64,000 nucleotides of DNA, from the NCBI RefSeq assembly GCF_029962835.1, contig NC_080581.1, positions 21,838,001 to 21,902,000 on the forward strand, read 5' to 3'. The notes under the pieces were generated by a model. That model searched no databases. It was not told the origin of the DNA and saw only the letters and a list, made by a program, of their open reading frames with translations. A program made the translations under genes and the position numbers. Position 1 is the first letter of the stretch. The number at the start of each line of letters is the position of its first letter. Shown here piece by piece: positions 1-13,000 of this stretch. The DNA comes from Magnolia sinica (lineage: Eukaryota > Streptophyta > Magnoliopsida > Magnoliales > Magnoliaceae).

Positions 1-3000
1 TAGGTTTTAGGTTTAGGTTTAGGTTTTAGATTATAGGTTAAGGTTTTGGCTTTAGGTTTAGGTTAAGGTTAGGTTATAGGTTATAAGTATAAGTTATAGG
101 TTATAGTTTAAGGTTTTAGGTCATAGGTTTTGGTTTAAGTTAAGGTTATAGGTTTAGGTTTAGGTTATATGCTATAGGTTTAGGGAATTGAGAATAGGTT
201 AAGGTTTAGTTTTCAGAAATCGGGTTCGGGTTCGGGATCGGGTTTAGGTTTAGGTTTTCATGTTTAGGTTTAGGTTTAGGTTTGGGAGTTGGGATTAAGA
301 TTAGGTGTAGGTTTAGGTTTAGAGATTTGAGAATACATTTAGGTTTTAGGTTTAGGTTTAGGTTTTAGGTTATAGGATAAGGTTTAGGTTTTAGTTTAGG
401 TTAAGGTTAGGTTATAGGTTAGAAGTTTAGTTTATAGGTTAGGTCATAGGTTTTGGTTTAGGTTAAGGTTATATAGGTTTAGGTTTAGCTTAATGTTTAG
501 GTTTTAGTTTAGGTTAAGGTTTAGGTTTAGGTTGTAAGCTATAGGTTTAGGGAATTGAGAATAGGTTAAGGTTTAAGTTTAGAAAATCGGGTTCGGGTTC
601 TGGATCGGGTTTAAGTATGGGTTTTCAAGTTTTGGTTTAGGTTTAGGTTAGGGAGTTGAGAATAGGATTAGGTGTTGGTTTGGGTTTAGGGATTTGAGAA
701 TACATTTAGGTTTTTGGTTTAGGTTTAGGTTATAGGTTATAGGTTAAGGTTTAGGTTATAGGTTTAGGTTTAGGTTAAGGTTAGTTATTAGGTTATAAGT
801 TTAGGTTATACGTTATAGGTTAGGTAATAGGTTATAAGTTTAGGTTATACGTTATAGGTTAGGTCATAGGTTTTGGTTTAGGTTAAGATTATAGGTTTAG
901 GTTAAGGTTTTGATTTAGGTTGAGGTTTAGGTTTAGGTTTCGGTTATAAGCTATATGTTTAGGTAATTGAGAAGGGACTTGAGAATAGGTTAAGGTTTAG
1001 GTTTAGAAAATCGAGTTCGGGTTTGGCGTCGGGTTTAGGTTTGGGTTTTCAAGTTTAGGTTTAGGTTTATGTTAGAGAGTTGTGATTAGGATTAGGTGTA
1101 TGTTTAGGTTTGGGGATTTGAGTATACATTGAGGTTTTAGGTTAAGGTTTAGGTTTTTGGTTATAGGTTAAGGTTTAGGTTTTAGGTTTAGGTTAAGGTT
1201 ATGTTATATTTTATAAGTTTAGGTTATAGGTTATAGGTTAAGTCATAGGTTTTGCTTTAGGTTAAGGTTATAGGTTTTGGTTTTGGTTTAGGTTAAGGTT
1301 TATGTTTAGGTTAAGGTTTAGGTTTTGGTTATAAGCTATAGGTTTAGGGAATTGAGAATAGGCTAAGGTGTAGGTTTAGGAAATCGGGTTCGGGCTCGGG
1401 ATCGGGTTTAGGTTTGGGTTTTCAAGTTTAGGTTTAAGTTTAGGTTAGGGAGTTGAGATTAGGATTAGGTATCGGTTTAGGTTTAGGGATTTCAGAATAC
1501 ATTTAGGTTTTAGGTTTATGTTTAGGTAATAGGTTATAGCGTTAGGTTTAGGTTTAGGTTAAGGTTTATGTTTAGGTTAGGTTTAGGTTTAGGTCAAGGT
1601 TTAGGTTTAGGTTATAAGCTATAGGTTTAGGGAATTGAGTATAGGTTAAGGTTTAGGTTTAGGAAATCAGGTACGGAATCAGGTTTAGGTTTGGGTTTTC
1701 AACTTTAGGTTTAGGTTTAGGTTAGGGAGTTGAGATTCAGATTAGGTGTAGGTTTAGTTTTTTGGATTTGAGAATATAGTTAGGTTTTAGATTTAGGTTT
1801 AGGTTTTAGGTTATAAGTTATAGGTTAAGGTTTAGGTTTTAGGTTTAGGTTAAGGTTAGGTTATAGGTTACAAGTTTAGGTAATAGGATATAGGTTAAGG
1901 TTTTAAGTCATAAGTTTTGGTTTAGGTTAAGGTTATAGGTTTAGGTTATGGTTTGGGCTTAGGTTTAGGTTTAGGTTATAAGCAATAGGATTAGGGAATC
2001 GAGAATAGGTTAAGGTTTAGGCTTAGGAATTTGGGTTCGGGTTCAGGATCGGGTTTAGTTTTTGGTTTTCAAGTTTAGGTTTAGGTTTAAGTTAGGGAGT
2101 TGAGATTAGGATTAGGTGTAGGTTTAGGTTTAGGGATTTGAGAATACATTTAGGTTTTAGGTTTAGGTTTAGGTTTTAGGTTATAGGTTAAGGTTTAGGA
2201 TTTAGGCTTAGGTTAAGGATAGGTTATAGGTTACAAGTTTAGGTTATGGGTTATAGGTTATGTCATAAGTTTTGGTTTAGGTAAAGGTTATAGGTTTAGG
2301 TTTAGGTTTAGGTTAGGGTTTAGGTTTAGGTTTCGGTTAAGGTTTAGGTTTATGTTATCAGCTATATGTTTAGGGAATTGAGAATAGGTTAGGGTTTATG
2401 TTTAGAAAATCGGGTTTGGGTTCGGGTTCGAGATCGGGTTTAGGTTTGGGTTTTCAAGTTTAGGTTTAGGTTTAGGTTTAGGTTAGGGAGTTGAGATTAG
2501 GATTAGGTGTAGGTTTAGGTTTAGGGATTTGAGAACACATTTAGGTTTTAGGTTTAAGTTTAGGTTTTAGGTTATAGGTTAAGGTTTAGGTTTTAGGTTT
2601 AGGATAAGGTTAGGTTATAGGTTATAAGTTTAGGTTATAGGTTAGGTCATAGGTTTTGGTTTAGGTTAAGGTTATAAGTTTAGGTTTAGGTTTAGGTTAA
2701 AGTTTTGGTTTAGGTTTAGGTTAAGGTTTAGGTTTAGGTTATAAGCTATAGGTTTAGGGAATTGAGAATAGGTTAAGGTTTAAGTTTAGAGAATCGGGTT
2801 CGGGTTCGGGATCGGGTTTATGTTTGGGATTTCAAGTTTAGTTTTAGGTTTAGGTTAGGGAGTTAAGATTAGGATTAGTTGTCGGTTTAGGTTTAGGGAT
2901 TTTTTAATACATTTAGGTTTTAAGTTTAGGTTTAGGTTATAGGTTATAGGTTAAGGTTTAGGTTTTAGGTTTAGGTTAAGGTTAGGTAATAGGTTATAAC

Positions 3001-5496
3001 TTTAGGTTATACGTTATAGGTTAGGTCATAGGTTTTGGTTTAGGTTAAGATTATAGGTTTAGGTTAAGGTTTTGCTTTAGGTTTAGGTTAAGGTTTAGGT
3101 TTCGGTTATAAGGTATAGGTTTAGGGAATTGAGAAGGGAATAGAGAATAGGTTAAGGTTTAGGTTTAGAAAATTGAGTTCGGGTTCATGATCGGGTTTTG
3201 GTTTTCAAGTTTAGGTTAAGGAGTTAAGATTAGGATTGGGTATAGGTTTAAGTTTAGGGATTTGAGAATACAGTTAGGTTTAGGTTTAGGTTTAGGTTAT
3301 CGGTTATAGGTTAAGGTGTAGGTTTTAAGTTTAGGTTAAGGTTAGGTTATAGGTTATAAGTTTAGGTTATAGGATATAGGTTAGGTCATAGGTTTTGTTT
3401 TAGGTTAAGTTTATAGGTTTAGGTTTAGGTTTAGGTTAAGGTTTAAGTTTTGGTTATAAGCTATAGGTTTAGGGAATTGAGAAGGGAATTGTGAATTGGT
3501 TAATGTTTAGGTTTAGAAAATTGAGTTCGGGTTCGGGATCAGGTTAAGGTTTAGGTTTAAGTTAGGGAGTTGTGGTTAGGATTATGTGTATGTTTAGGTT
3601 TAGGGATTTGAGTATACATTGAGGTTTGAGGTTAAGGTTTAGGTTTTTGGTTATAGGTTAAGGTTTATGTTTTAGGTTTAGGTTAAGGTTTGGTTATAGG
3701 TTATAAGTTAAGTCATTGGTTTTGGTTTAAGTTTTGGTTTAGGTTTACGTTTAGGTTAAGGTTTGGGTTTAGGTTTAAGTTAAGGTTTAGGTTTAGCTAA
3801 TAAGCTATAGGTTTAGCGAATTGAGAATAGGTTAAGGTTTAGGCTTAGGAAATCGGGTTCGGGTTCGGGATTGGGTTTAGGTTTGGGTTTTCAACTTTAG
3901 GTTTAGTTTTAGGTTAGGGAGTTGAGCTTAGGCTTAGGTGTAGGTTTATGTTTAACGATTTTAGAATACATTTAGGTTATAGGTTTAGGTTTAGGTTATT
4001 GGTTATAGGTTTTGTTTTAGGTTTAGGCTAAGGTTTAGGTTTAAGTTTAGGTTTAGGTTTAGGTTAAGGTTTAGGTTTAGGTTATAAGCAATAGGTTTAG
4101 GGAATTGAGATAGGTTAAAGTTTAGGTTTAGGAAATCAGGATTGGGTACGGGATCCGGTTTAGGTTTGGGTTTACAAGTTTAGGTTTAGGTTTAGGTTAG
4201 GGAGTTGAGATTAGGATTTGGTGTAGGTTTTGGTTTAGGGATTTGAGAATACATTTAGGTTTTAGGTTTAGGTTTAGGTTTTAGGTTATAGGTTAAGGTT
4301 TTGGTTTTTGGTTTAGGTTAAGGTTAGGTTATAGGTTGTAAGTTTAGGTTATAGGTTATAGGTTAAGGTTTTAGGTCATAGGTTTTGGTTTAGGTTAAGG
4401 TTATAGGTTTAGGTTAAGGTTTAGGTTTAAATTAGGTTTAGGTTTGGGTTTAGGTTATAAGCTATAGGTTTAGGGAATTGAGAATAGGTTAAAGTTTAGG
4501 TTTTGGAAATCGGGTTCGGGTTCGGGATAGGGTTTAGGTTTGGGTTTTCATGTTTAGGTTTAGGTTTAGGTTAGGGAGTTGAGATTAGGATTAGGTGTAG
4601 GTTTAGGTTTAGGGATTTGAGAATACATTTAGGTTATAGGTTTAGGTTTTAGGTTATAGGTTAAGGTTTAGGTTAAGGTTAGGTTATAGGTTATAAGTTT
4701 AGGTTTTAGGTTATAGGTTAGGTTTAGGTTAAGCTTATAGGTTTAGGTTTAGGTTTAGGTTAAGGTTTAGGTTTATGTTATAAGCTATAGATTTAGGGAA
4801 TTGAGAATAGGTTAAGGTTTAGGTTTAGCAAATCGGGTTCGGGTTTAGGTTTGGGTTTTCAAGTTTAGGTTTAGGTTTAGGTTAAGGAGTAGAGATTGGG
4901 ATTAGGTGTAGGTTTAGGTTTAGGTATTTGAGAATGCATTTAGGTTTTAGGTTCTGGTTTAGGTTATAGGTTTTAGGTTATAGGTTAAGGTTTTAGGTAT
5001 AGGTTGAGGTTAGGTTATAGGTTATACGTTTAGGTTATAGGTTATAGTTTAGGTCATATGTTTTGGTTTAGGTTAAGGTTATAGGTTTAGTTTTAGGTTT
5101 AGGTTTCGGTTTAGGTTTAGGTTTAAGTTTAGGTTATAAGCTATAGGTTTTGGAAATTGAGAATAGGTTAATGTTTAGGTTTAGGAAATTGGGTTCGGGT
5201 TCAGGATCGGGTTTAGGTTTGGGTTTTCAAGTTTAGGTTTTGGCTTAGGTTAGGGAGTTGAGATTAGGATTAGGTGTAAGTTTAGGTTTAAGGATTTGAG
5301 AATACATTTAGGTTTTAGGTTTTGGTTTAGGTTATAGGTTATAGGTTTAGGTTTAGGTTTAGGTTAAGGTTTAGGTTTAGATTATAAGCTATAGGTTTAG
5401 GGAATTGAGAATTAGTTAAGGTTTAAGGTTAGGAAATCGGGTTCGGGTTTGGGATCGGGTTTTGGTATGGGTTTTGAAGTTTAGGTTTAGGTTTAG

Positions 5497-6749
5497 GTTA
5501 GGGAGTTGAGATTCAGATTAGGTGTAGGTTTAGGTTTTTGGATTTGAGAATATAGTTAGGTTTTAGATTTAGGTTTAGGTTTTAGGTTATAAGTTATAGG
5601 TTAAGGTTTAGGTTTCAGGTTAGGTTATAGGTTATATGTTTATGTTATTGGTTAATGGTTAAGGTTTTAGGTCACAGGTTTTGGTTTAGGTTATGGTTAT
5701 AGGTTTAGGTTAAGGTTTAAGTTTGGGTTAATGTTTAGGTTTAGGTTTAGGTTATAAGCTATAGGTTTAGGGAATTTACAATAGGTTAAGGTTTCGGTTT
5801 AGGAAATCGGTTTCAGGTTCAGGATCGGATATAGGTTTTGGTTTTCATGTTTAGGTTTAGGTTTAGGTAAGGGAGTTGAGATTAGGATTAGGTGTAGGTT
5901 TAGGTTTAGGGATTTGAAAATACATTTAGGTTTTAAGTTTAGGTTTAGGTTTTCGGTTATAGGTTAAGGTTTAGGTTTTAGGTTTAGGTTAAGGTTAGGT
6001 TATAGGTTATAAGTTTAGATTATAAGTTATAGGTTAGGCCATAGGTTTTGGTTTTGGTTAAGGTTATAGGTTTAGGTTTAGGTTTAGGTTATAGGTTTAG
6101 GGATTTGAGAATTGGTTTAAGTTATAGGTTTAGGGAATTGAGAATAGGTTAAGGTTTAGGTTTAGGAAATCAGTTACGGAATCAGGTTTAGGTTTAGGTT
6201 TTCAACTTTAGGTTTAGGTTTAGGTTAGCGAGTTGAGATTTGGACTAGGTGTAGGCTTAGGTTTAGGGATTTGAGAATACATTTTGGTTTTAGATTTAGG
6301 TTTAGGTTTTAGGTTATAGGTTAAGGTTTAGGTTTTAGGTTTAGGCTAAGGTTAGGTTATAGGTTACAAGTTTAGGTAATAGGATATAGGTTAAGGTTTT
6401 AGGTCATAAGTTTTGGTTTAGGTTAAGGTTATAGGTTTAGGTTATGGTTTAGGCTTAGGTTTAAGTTTAGGTTATAAGCAATAGGATTAGGGAATCGAGA
6501 ATAGGTTAAGGTTTAGGCTTAGGAATTTGGGTTCGGGTTCAGGATCGGGTTTAGTTTTTGGTTTTCAAGTTTAGGTTTAGGTTTAAGTTAGGGAGTTGAG
6601 ATTAGGATTAGGTGTAGGTTTAGGTTTAGGGATTTGAGAATACATTTAGGTTTTAGGTTTAGGTTTAGGTTTTAGGTTATAGGTTAAGGTTTAGGATTTA
6701 GGCTCAGGTTAAGGATAGGTTATAGGTTACAAGTTTAGGTTATAGGTTA
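5497..6749 (+). repeat. Multi-unit block duplicated at +1590 bp inside the telomere-like array
   Basis: Distinctive variants line up at one constant offset of 1590: 'gatttgagaatata' at 5541 and 7131, the 'tagggaattgagaatagg' that precedes a 'cggaatcagg' variant at 6131 and 7721, and 'ataggattagggaatcgaga' at 6481 and 8071. Agreement ends near 6749/8339. This is one block of about 1.25 kb (three to four units) copied to about 7087-8339 with only point changes. Confidence 0.8.
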
Positions 6750-7086
6750 TAGGTTATGTCATAAGTTTTGGTTTAGGTAAAGGTTATAGGTTTAGGTTTA
6801 GGTTTAGGTTAAGGTTTAGGTTTAGGTTTCGGTTAAGGTTTAGGTTTATGTTATCAGCTATATGTTTAGGGAATTGAGAATAGGTTAAGGTTTATGTTTA
6901 GAAAATCGGGTTCGGGTTCAGGTTCGAGACCGGGTTTAGGTTTGGGTTTTCAAGTTTAGGTTTAGGTTTAGGTTAGGGAGTTGAGATTAGGATTAGGTGT
7001 AGGTTTAGGTTTAGGGATTTGAGAATACATTTAGGTTTTAGGTTTAAGTTTAGGTTTTAGGTTATAGGTTAAGGTTTAGGTTTTAA

Positions 7087-8339
7087 CTTAGGGAGTTGAG
7101 ATTCATATTAGGTGTAGGTTTAGGTTTTTGGATTTGAGAATATACTTAGGTTTTAGATTTAGGTTTAGGTTTTAGGTTATAAGTTATAGGTTATGGTTTA
7201 GGTTTCAGGTTAGGTTATAGGTTATAAGTTTATGTTATAGGTTAATGGTTAGGGTTTTAGGTCACAGGTTTTGGTTTAGGTTATAGTTATAAGTTTAGGT
7301 TAAGGTTTAGGTTTGGGTTAAGGTTTAGGTTTAGGTTTAGGTTATAAGCTATAGGTTTAGGGAATTTACAATAGGTTAAGGTTTCGGTTTAGGAAATCGA
7401 TTTCAGGTTCAGGATCGGATATAGGTTTTGGTTTTCATGTTTAGGTTTAGGTTTAAGTAAGGGAGTTGAGATTAGGATTAGGTGTAGGTTTAAGTTTAGG
7501 GATTTGAAAATACATTTAGGTTTTAAGTTTAGGTTTGGGTTTTCGGTTATAGGTTAAGGTTTAGGTTTTAGGTTTAGGTTAAGGTTAGGTTATAGGTTAT
7601 AAGTTTAGATTATAAGTTATAGGTTAGGCCATAGGTTTTGGTTTAGGTTAAGGTTATAGGTTTAGGTTTAGGTTTAGGTTATAGGTTTAGGGATTTGAGA
7701 ATTGGTTTAGGTTATAGGTTTAGGGAATTGAGAATAGGTTAAGGTTTAGGTTTAGGAAATCAGGTACGGAATCAGGTTTAGGTTTGGGTTTTCAACTTTA
7801 GGTTTAGGTTTAGGTTAGCGAGTTGAGATTTGGACTAGGTGTAGGCTTAGGTTTAGGGATTTGAGAATACATTTTGGTTTTAGATTTAGGTTTAGGTTTT
7901 AGGTTATAGGTTAAGGTTTAGGTTTTAGGTTTAGGTTAAGGTTAGGTTATAGGTTACAAGTTTAGGTAATAAGATATAGGTTAAGATTTTAGGTCATAAG
8001 TTTTGGTTTAGGTTAAGGTTATAGGTTTAGGTTATGGTTTAGGCTTAGGTTTAGGTTTAGGTTATAAGCAATAGGATTAGGGAATCGAGAATAGGTTAAG
8101 GTTTAGGCTTAGGAATTTGGGTTCGGGTTCAGGATCGGGTTTAGTTTTTGGTTTTCAAGTTTAGGTTTAGGTTTAAGTTAGAGAGTTGAGATTAGGATTA
8201 GGTGTAGGTTTAGGTTTAGGGATTTGAGAATACATTTAGGTTTTAGGTTTAGGTTTAGGTTTTAGGTTATATGTTAAGGTTTAGGATTTAGGCTTAGGTT
8301 AAGGATAGGTTATAGGTTACAAGTTTAGGTTATAGGTTA
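7087..8339 (+). repeat. Second copy of the 1.25-kb array block
   Basis: Partner of the block at 5497-6749. Its left edge at about 7087 breaks the normal spacing, with only about 115 bp between successive 'gagaata' markers at 7022 and 7137, which marks a recombination junction. Immediately right of it, 8345-9780 matches 4720-6120 at an offset near 3640, for example 'taggtatttgagaatgcatt' at 4921 and 8561. Confidence 0.8.
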
Positions 8340-9783
8340 AGGATAGGTTTAGGTTAGGTTTAGGTTAAGCTTATAGGTTTAGGTTTAGGTTTAGGTTAAG
8401 GTTAAGGTTTAGGTTTATGTTATAAGCTATAGGTTTAGGGAATTGAGAATAGGTTAAGATTTAGGTTTAGCAAATCGGGTTCGGGTTTAGGTTTGGGTTC
8501 AAGTTTAGGTTTAGGTTTAGGTTAAGGAGTAGAGATTGGGATTAGGTGTAGGTTTACGTTTAGGTATTTGAGAATGCATTTAGGTTTTAAGTTCTGGTTT
8601 AGGTTATAGGTTATAGGTTATAGGTTAAGGTTTTAGGTATAGGTTGAGGTTAGGTTATAGGTTATACATTTAGGTTATAGGTTATAGGTTAGGTCATATG
8701 TTTTGGTTTAGGTTAAGGTTATAGGTTTAGTTTTAGGTTTAGGTTTCGGTTTAGGTTTAGGTTAAGGTTTAAGTTTAGGTTATAAGCTATAGGTTTTGGC
8801 AATTGAGAATAGGTTAAGGTTTAGGTTTAGGAAATTGGGTTCGGGTTCAGGATCGGGTTTAAGTTTGGGTTTTCAAGTTTAGGTTTTGGCTTAGGTTAGG
8901 GAGTTGAGATTAGGATTAGGTGTAAGTTTAGGTTTAAGGATTTGAGAATACATTTAGGTTTTAGGTTTTGGTTTAGGTTATAGGTTATAGGTTTAGGTTT
9001 AGGTTTAGGTTTAGATTATAAGCTATAGGTTTAGGGAATTGAGAATTAGTTAAGGTTTAGGGTTAGGAAATTGGGTTCGGGTTTGGGATCGGGTTTTGGT
9101 ATGGGTTTTGAAGTTTAGGTTTAGGTTTAGGTTAGGGAGTTGAGATTCAGATTAGGTGTAGGTTTAGTTTTTTGGATTTGAGAATATAGTTAGGTTTTAG
9201 ATTTAGGTTTAGGTTTTAGGTTATAAGTTATAGGTTAAGGTTTAGGTTTTAGGTTTAGGTTAAGGTTAGGTTATAGGTTATAAGTTTATGTTATATGTTA
9301 ATGGTTAAGGTTTTAGGTCACAGGTTTTGGTTTAGGTTAAGGTTTAGGTTTAGGTTAAGGTTAAGGTTTAGGTTTAGGTTAAGGTTTAGGTTTAGGTTTA
9401 GGTTATAAGCTATAGGTTTAGGGAATTTACAATAGGTTAAGGTTTCGGTTTAGGAAATCAGTTTCGGGTTCAGGATCGGATATAGGTTTTGGTTTTCATG
9501 TTTAGGTTTAGGTTTAGGTAAGGGAGTTGAGATTAGGATTAGGTGTAGGTTTAGGTTTAAGGATTTGAAAATACATTTAGGTTTTAAGTTTAGGTTTAGG
9601 TTTTCAGTTATAGGTTAAGGTTTAGGTTTTAGGTTTAGGTTAAGGTTAGGTTATAGGTTATAAGTTTAGATTATAAGTTATAGGTTAGGCCATAGGTTTT
9701 GGTTTAGGTTAAGGTTATAGGTTTAGGTTTAGGTTTAGGTTATAGGTTTAGGGATTTGAGAATTGGTTTAGGTTATAGGTTTA

Positions 9784-10088
9784 GGTTTAGGTTTAGGTAA
9801 TAGGTTTAGGTTAAGGTTATAGGTTTAGGTTTAGGTTAAAGTTATAGGTTTAGGTTTAGGTTAGGTTATCGATTTTTGGTTATGGTTTAGGTTATAGTTG
9901 TAGGTTTTGGGATTTCAGAATAGGGTTTGGTTATAAGTATAGGTTTAGGTTAGGTTATAGGTTACAGTTTAGGGAATTGAGTTTAGGTTATAGGTTTAGG
10001 TTATAGGTTATAGGTTATAGGTTTAGGTTAAGGGTTATTGGTTATAGGTTTTGAGATTTGAGAATAGGTTTAGGCTATAAGTATAGGT
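9784..10088 (+). repeat. Telomere-like array, type II unit (~145 bp), left part
   Basis: The unit changes here. 'gggaattgagtttagg' and 'ttttgggatttgagaatagg' alternate about every 145 bp, and the CpG-rich inset of type I is gone. The array is cut at 10088 by the LTR retrotransposon. The last five bases, TAGGT (10084-10088), are the target duplication. Confidence 0.8.
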
Positions 10089-13000
10089 TGTGAGACCCGA
10101 CCCGAGTTCGCAGGTGTGCATATGTGTGTGTGAGTATGCATTCCGTCCATCTTGATCCCGCGATCCTACCGGTTGAATCCCAGCAACCCCTTGGATAGTG
10201 TTTGCGGTCATCCATGAGCCCAGTTGTGAAGACCCGACTCAGATCGAGTTGAGACCTATGCCATTGTGACCCCATCGTCGCCGCGGTTCCAACGATGCGT
10301 CTTGTGTGTCCATCCGATGTGTGGATCATAAGTTATGTGCATCTCATTTATAGCCTTTGAGCATGATCATGTGGCCCACCTAGTGTGGAGGGCACATTTT
10401 TCAAGGTGGCCACCCTCTTTTGTGCAAATTCCAGCACACACTACCCATACACTACCTAAACCCTCAAATCCTACACCACCCGCCACCCACACACTACCTA
10501 TCCCTACTTTAGCCTAGCAACATAGTTTATATCACCATAGCCTATGATGATTTTTCTCTTATCTAGGAGAGAGAGTGATGATTGCTTTTCCTCTCTCTCT
10601 TTTCTAGCAAATTTTCATACTCTCCCTCTCATTTCTCTCTACTCACTTCTCTCTTTCTTTCTCTCTTAGATAAAAATCCAGCCCCATTTTTCCTCTCTCC
10701 AGCCCCTTCTCCCTCAAATCCGCTCCCATCTAACCTTCAATAATCCATCTCACCCATTGAAACATGTCCCTTGGAGCATGAAGAGAAGATTGATGTAAGC
10801 TTGGAGTGGGATCTATTAAGGTGGGTGATTATAATTACTAATCTTCTTTTCTACCCTTTGATCTTATTTTTCTTTCTAGATGGATCATATGGGACCCACC
10901 AATCCATGGTGGGGATCCCATTTGATCCCATGGATGTGGCCCTTTGGCCCATCCTACATGCATGTCATGATCCATGATGGGGTCATTCTCCATGGACCCC
11001 ATCATGATGTATTTAATGATCCACTCCATCTTAAGGTTATCTAAACCCTAAGGATCATGTTGGGATGGCATCCCAACCATCCATAGCAATTATACATCAT
11101 GCATGTAGTGATTTTATGTTGCATGTACAATTAATGTAGTTGTATGGGTATGATTCACTCTTGGGAGGGCCCACTAGTGGCGGGGCCCTACCCCCTTGGC
11201 CGGATTACTCTCTTTCCTTCTTCTCTTTTCTTTGATGTATGGATGATAATGTGTGTGTGGCCCATTTAAAGTGGGCCTTGGATGTCCCAAAATAAATAAA
11301 AATAAAAAATCCCGCAAGGTGGGATGCTCTTACCACTAACTCCATGATCATTGGACACCTTAATCAATGCATGCAAGTGTCCTAATCCTAGTATATGATC
11401 TGGACTTATGTGAAGCCCACTGAGGAAGGCCACACACCCTTTTTATGGCTGAGATTATTGAGATATAGGCTGATGTGTCCAGCCATGTATTATTGTCCAA
11501 AAACCTGGACTGTTGCATGGACTGTCATGTTCAATCTTTGGCATGAATTTTTGAATCATGATTGCCATTATTTTCTTTATAATTATGGGGTGTAATGAGA
11601 AGGTGTGGACCCCACCGTGAGGTGTGATGGTTCATACCTCAGATGGCCCATGAAATAGTACCCAAAAAGGAGGCCCATAGGAGTGGGCGGTCCACTTTGT
11701 TGGGCTATCCAGCCCACATGTATGGAGGGAAAACATACACTTCAGCTTGGTTTCGTTGAGAGATGGGCCACTTTTATGGACCCCACCTTACTTTATTTTA
11801 TGAAGAAAATACTAAACCTCCATTTGCCCCCTCTTGGATGAAGGTTGGGCCCACCTTATTGGGTAAACAATGCATGGACAGCAACATCTCTTCCTGGACA
11901 GATTGAAATTCCTAATTTAATTAAAATATTTATGAGTATCCAAAAATCATAAAATTTTTCAGAGAGGTGGTTCACTCATGGTGGGACCCACCTACAAAAT
12001 TTTGGGGCCAATGGACACCTGTACATACCATGGTGGTGGCTGGACCGGCCCATTACAATATGGTGTCCTGATCAATCCAATTTTCTGGACAGTCTGTTTC
12101 ATTTAAATAAATTAAAATATTTTAAGTTTTCAAAAATTTTGAAATTTTGTGGGGGTGTGACCCACCTATAGAAGTGTCACTCTGCAAAAGTTTAGGCCCA
12201 ACAAACAATCGAGCTGACTGTGGTGCAGCCTCCAAATTTGGGTCAGTTTGGGCCAAATACCCAGGCCCATATGGGACACCCCATGTGGGCTACTTGCTGG
12301 ACTTTGGTCTAGCAGTGTAGCCCACCTACTACCTTCTGTAGTATGATGTAATCTTATGTGGTGGGGCCCTCTGACTTGATAGCTAGACCACTTGGGCTGA
12401 TGTCTTAATCAAATGAAACAATTACTGGACTCCAATAAGCCCATAAACCTGTTGGGTTAAAAAAAATTCAGCAACTTGTTATAATTATGATCGGCCTTTG
12501 GGCTGAAATTTTGAGGAGTGGGGCCCATCACATGTGAAGATCTTAGAGAGAATCATTTATACCTTTGGTTCCTTAAATGTTGGGCTTGATAAATGCACTT
12601 TTGATGCCCACCATAGTTGAATTTAATCGGGTCCATGAATGTAGCTGGTTGTTGAACTCTTTAGGCCTAATTGGGCTAGAGCTTTCTAGATAGGCCCATT
12701 GAACTCTTGGGCCATTTTTACCATACTATTGTGTTGAGTTAGTGGGCCGGATTACACAAGTAGATGGGCCCTTGGTTGACCACCAAATCAACTTTAATAC
12801 TTGGGCCGGATTGTAGGCCCAACTTACTTGACTAAGAGCATGACATTTGCCCATGTGGTTTGAGCAATGGGCTGCCCACTAGGCCACCACAATATATGAG
12901 ATTAGTGGCCTTTATGTTGGTCCCAAACCTTTCCCCTATGGGCCTATAGTGGCATATATGGGTTGGGCTATGTGTGTTTCCCTTGGACCCATGTTGTAGA

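Larger units (their letters stand above)
1..9783 (+). repeat. Telomere-like TTTAGG array with ~350-390 bp higher-order unit (type I)
   Basis: Almost the whole stretch is TTTAGG hexamers mixed with TTAAGG, TTATAGG, TTTTAGG and TTTTGG variants. The canonical plant heptamer TTTAGGG appears only at fixed places in the unit. A higher-order unit is marked by recurring non-telomeric words in fixed order: 'gggaattgagaatagg', a CpG-rich inset around 'cgggttcgggatcggg', 'gggttttcaag', 'gggagttgagattagg' and 'gatttgagaatacattt'. The last word recurs near 331, 690, 1110, 1493, 1771, 2140, 2531, 2908, 3265, 3612, 3965, 4245, 4621 and so on, usually 350-390 apart, with shorter steps where units are deleted. 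There are roughly 27 units. No open frame of 60 codons occurs here. It is probably subtelomeric or interstitial telomere-derived satellite. Function is unknown. Confidence 0.9.

Noticed and set aside
1-10083. A functional chromosome-end telomere
   Set aside because: The repeat is a degenerate hexamer with a higher-order unit, and its strand orientation is wrong for a left end.
10771-11595. Small open frames inside the chromovirus LTRs (also at 20512-21582)
   Set aside because: They occur in non-coding LTR sequence, change between the two LTR copies, and show no protein features.
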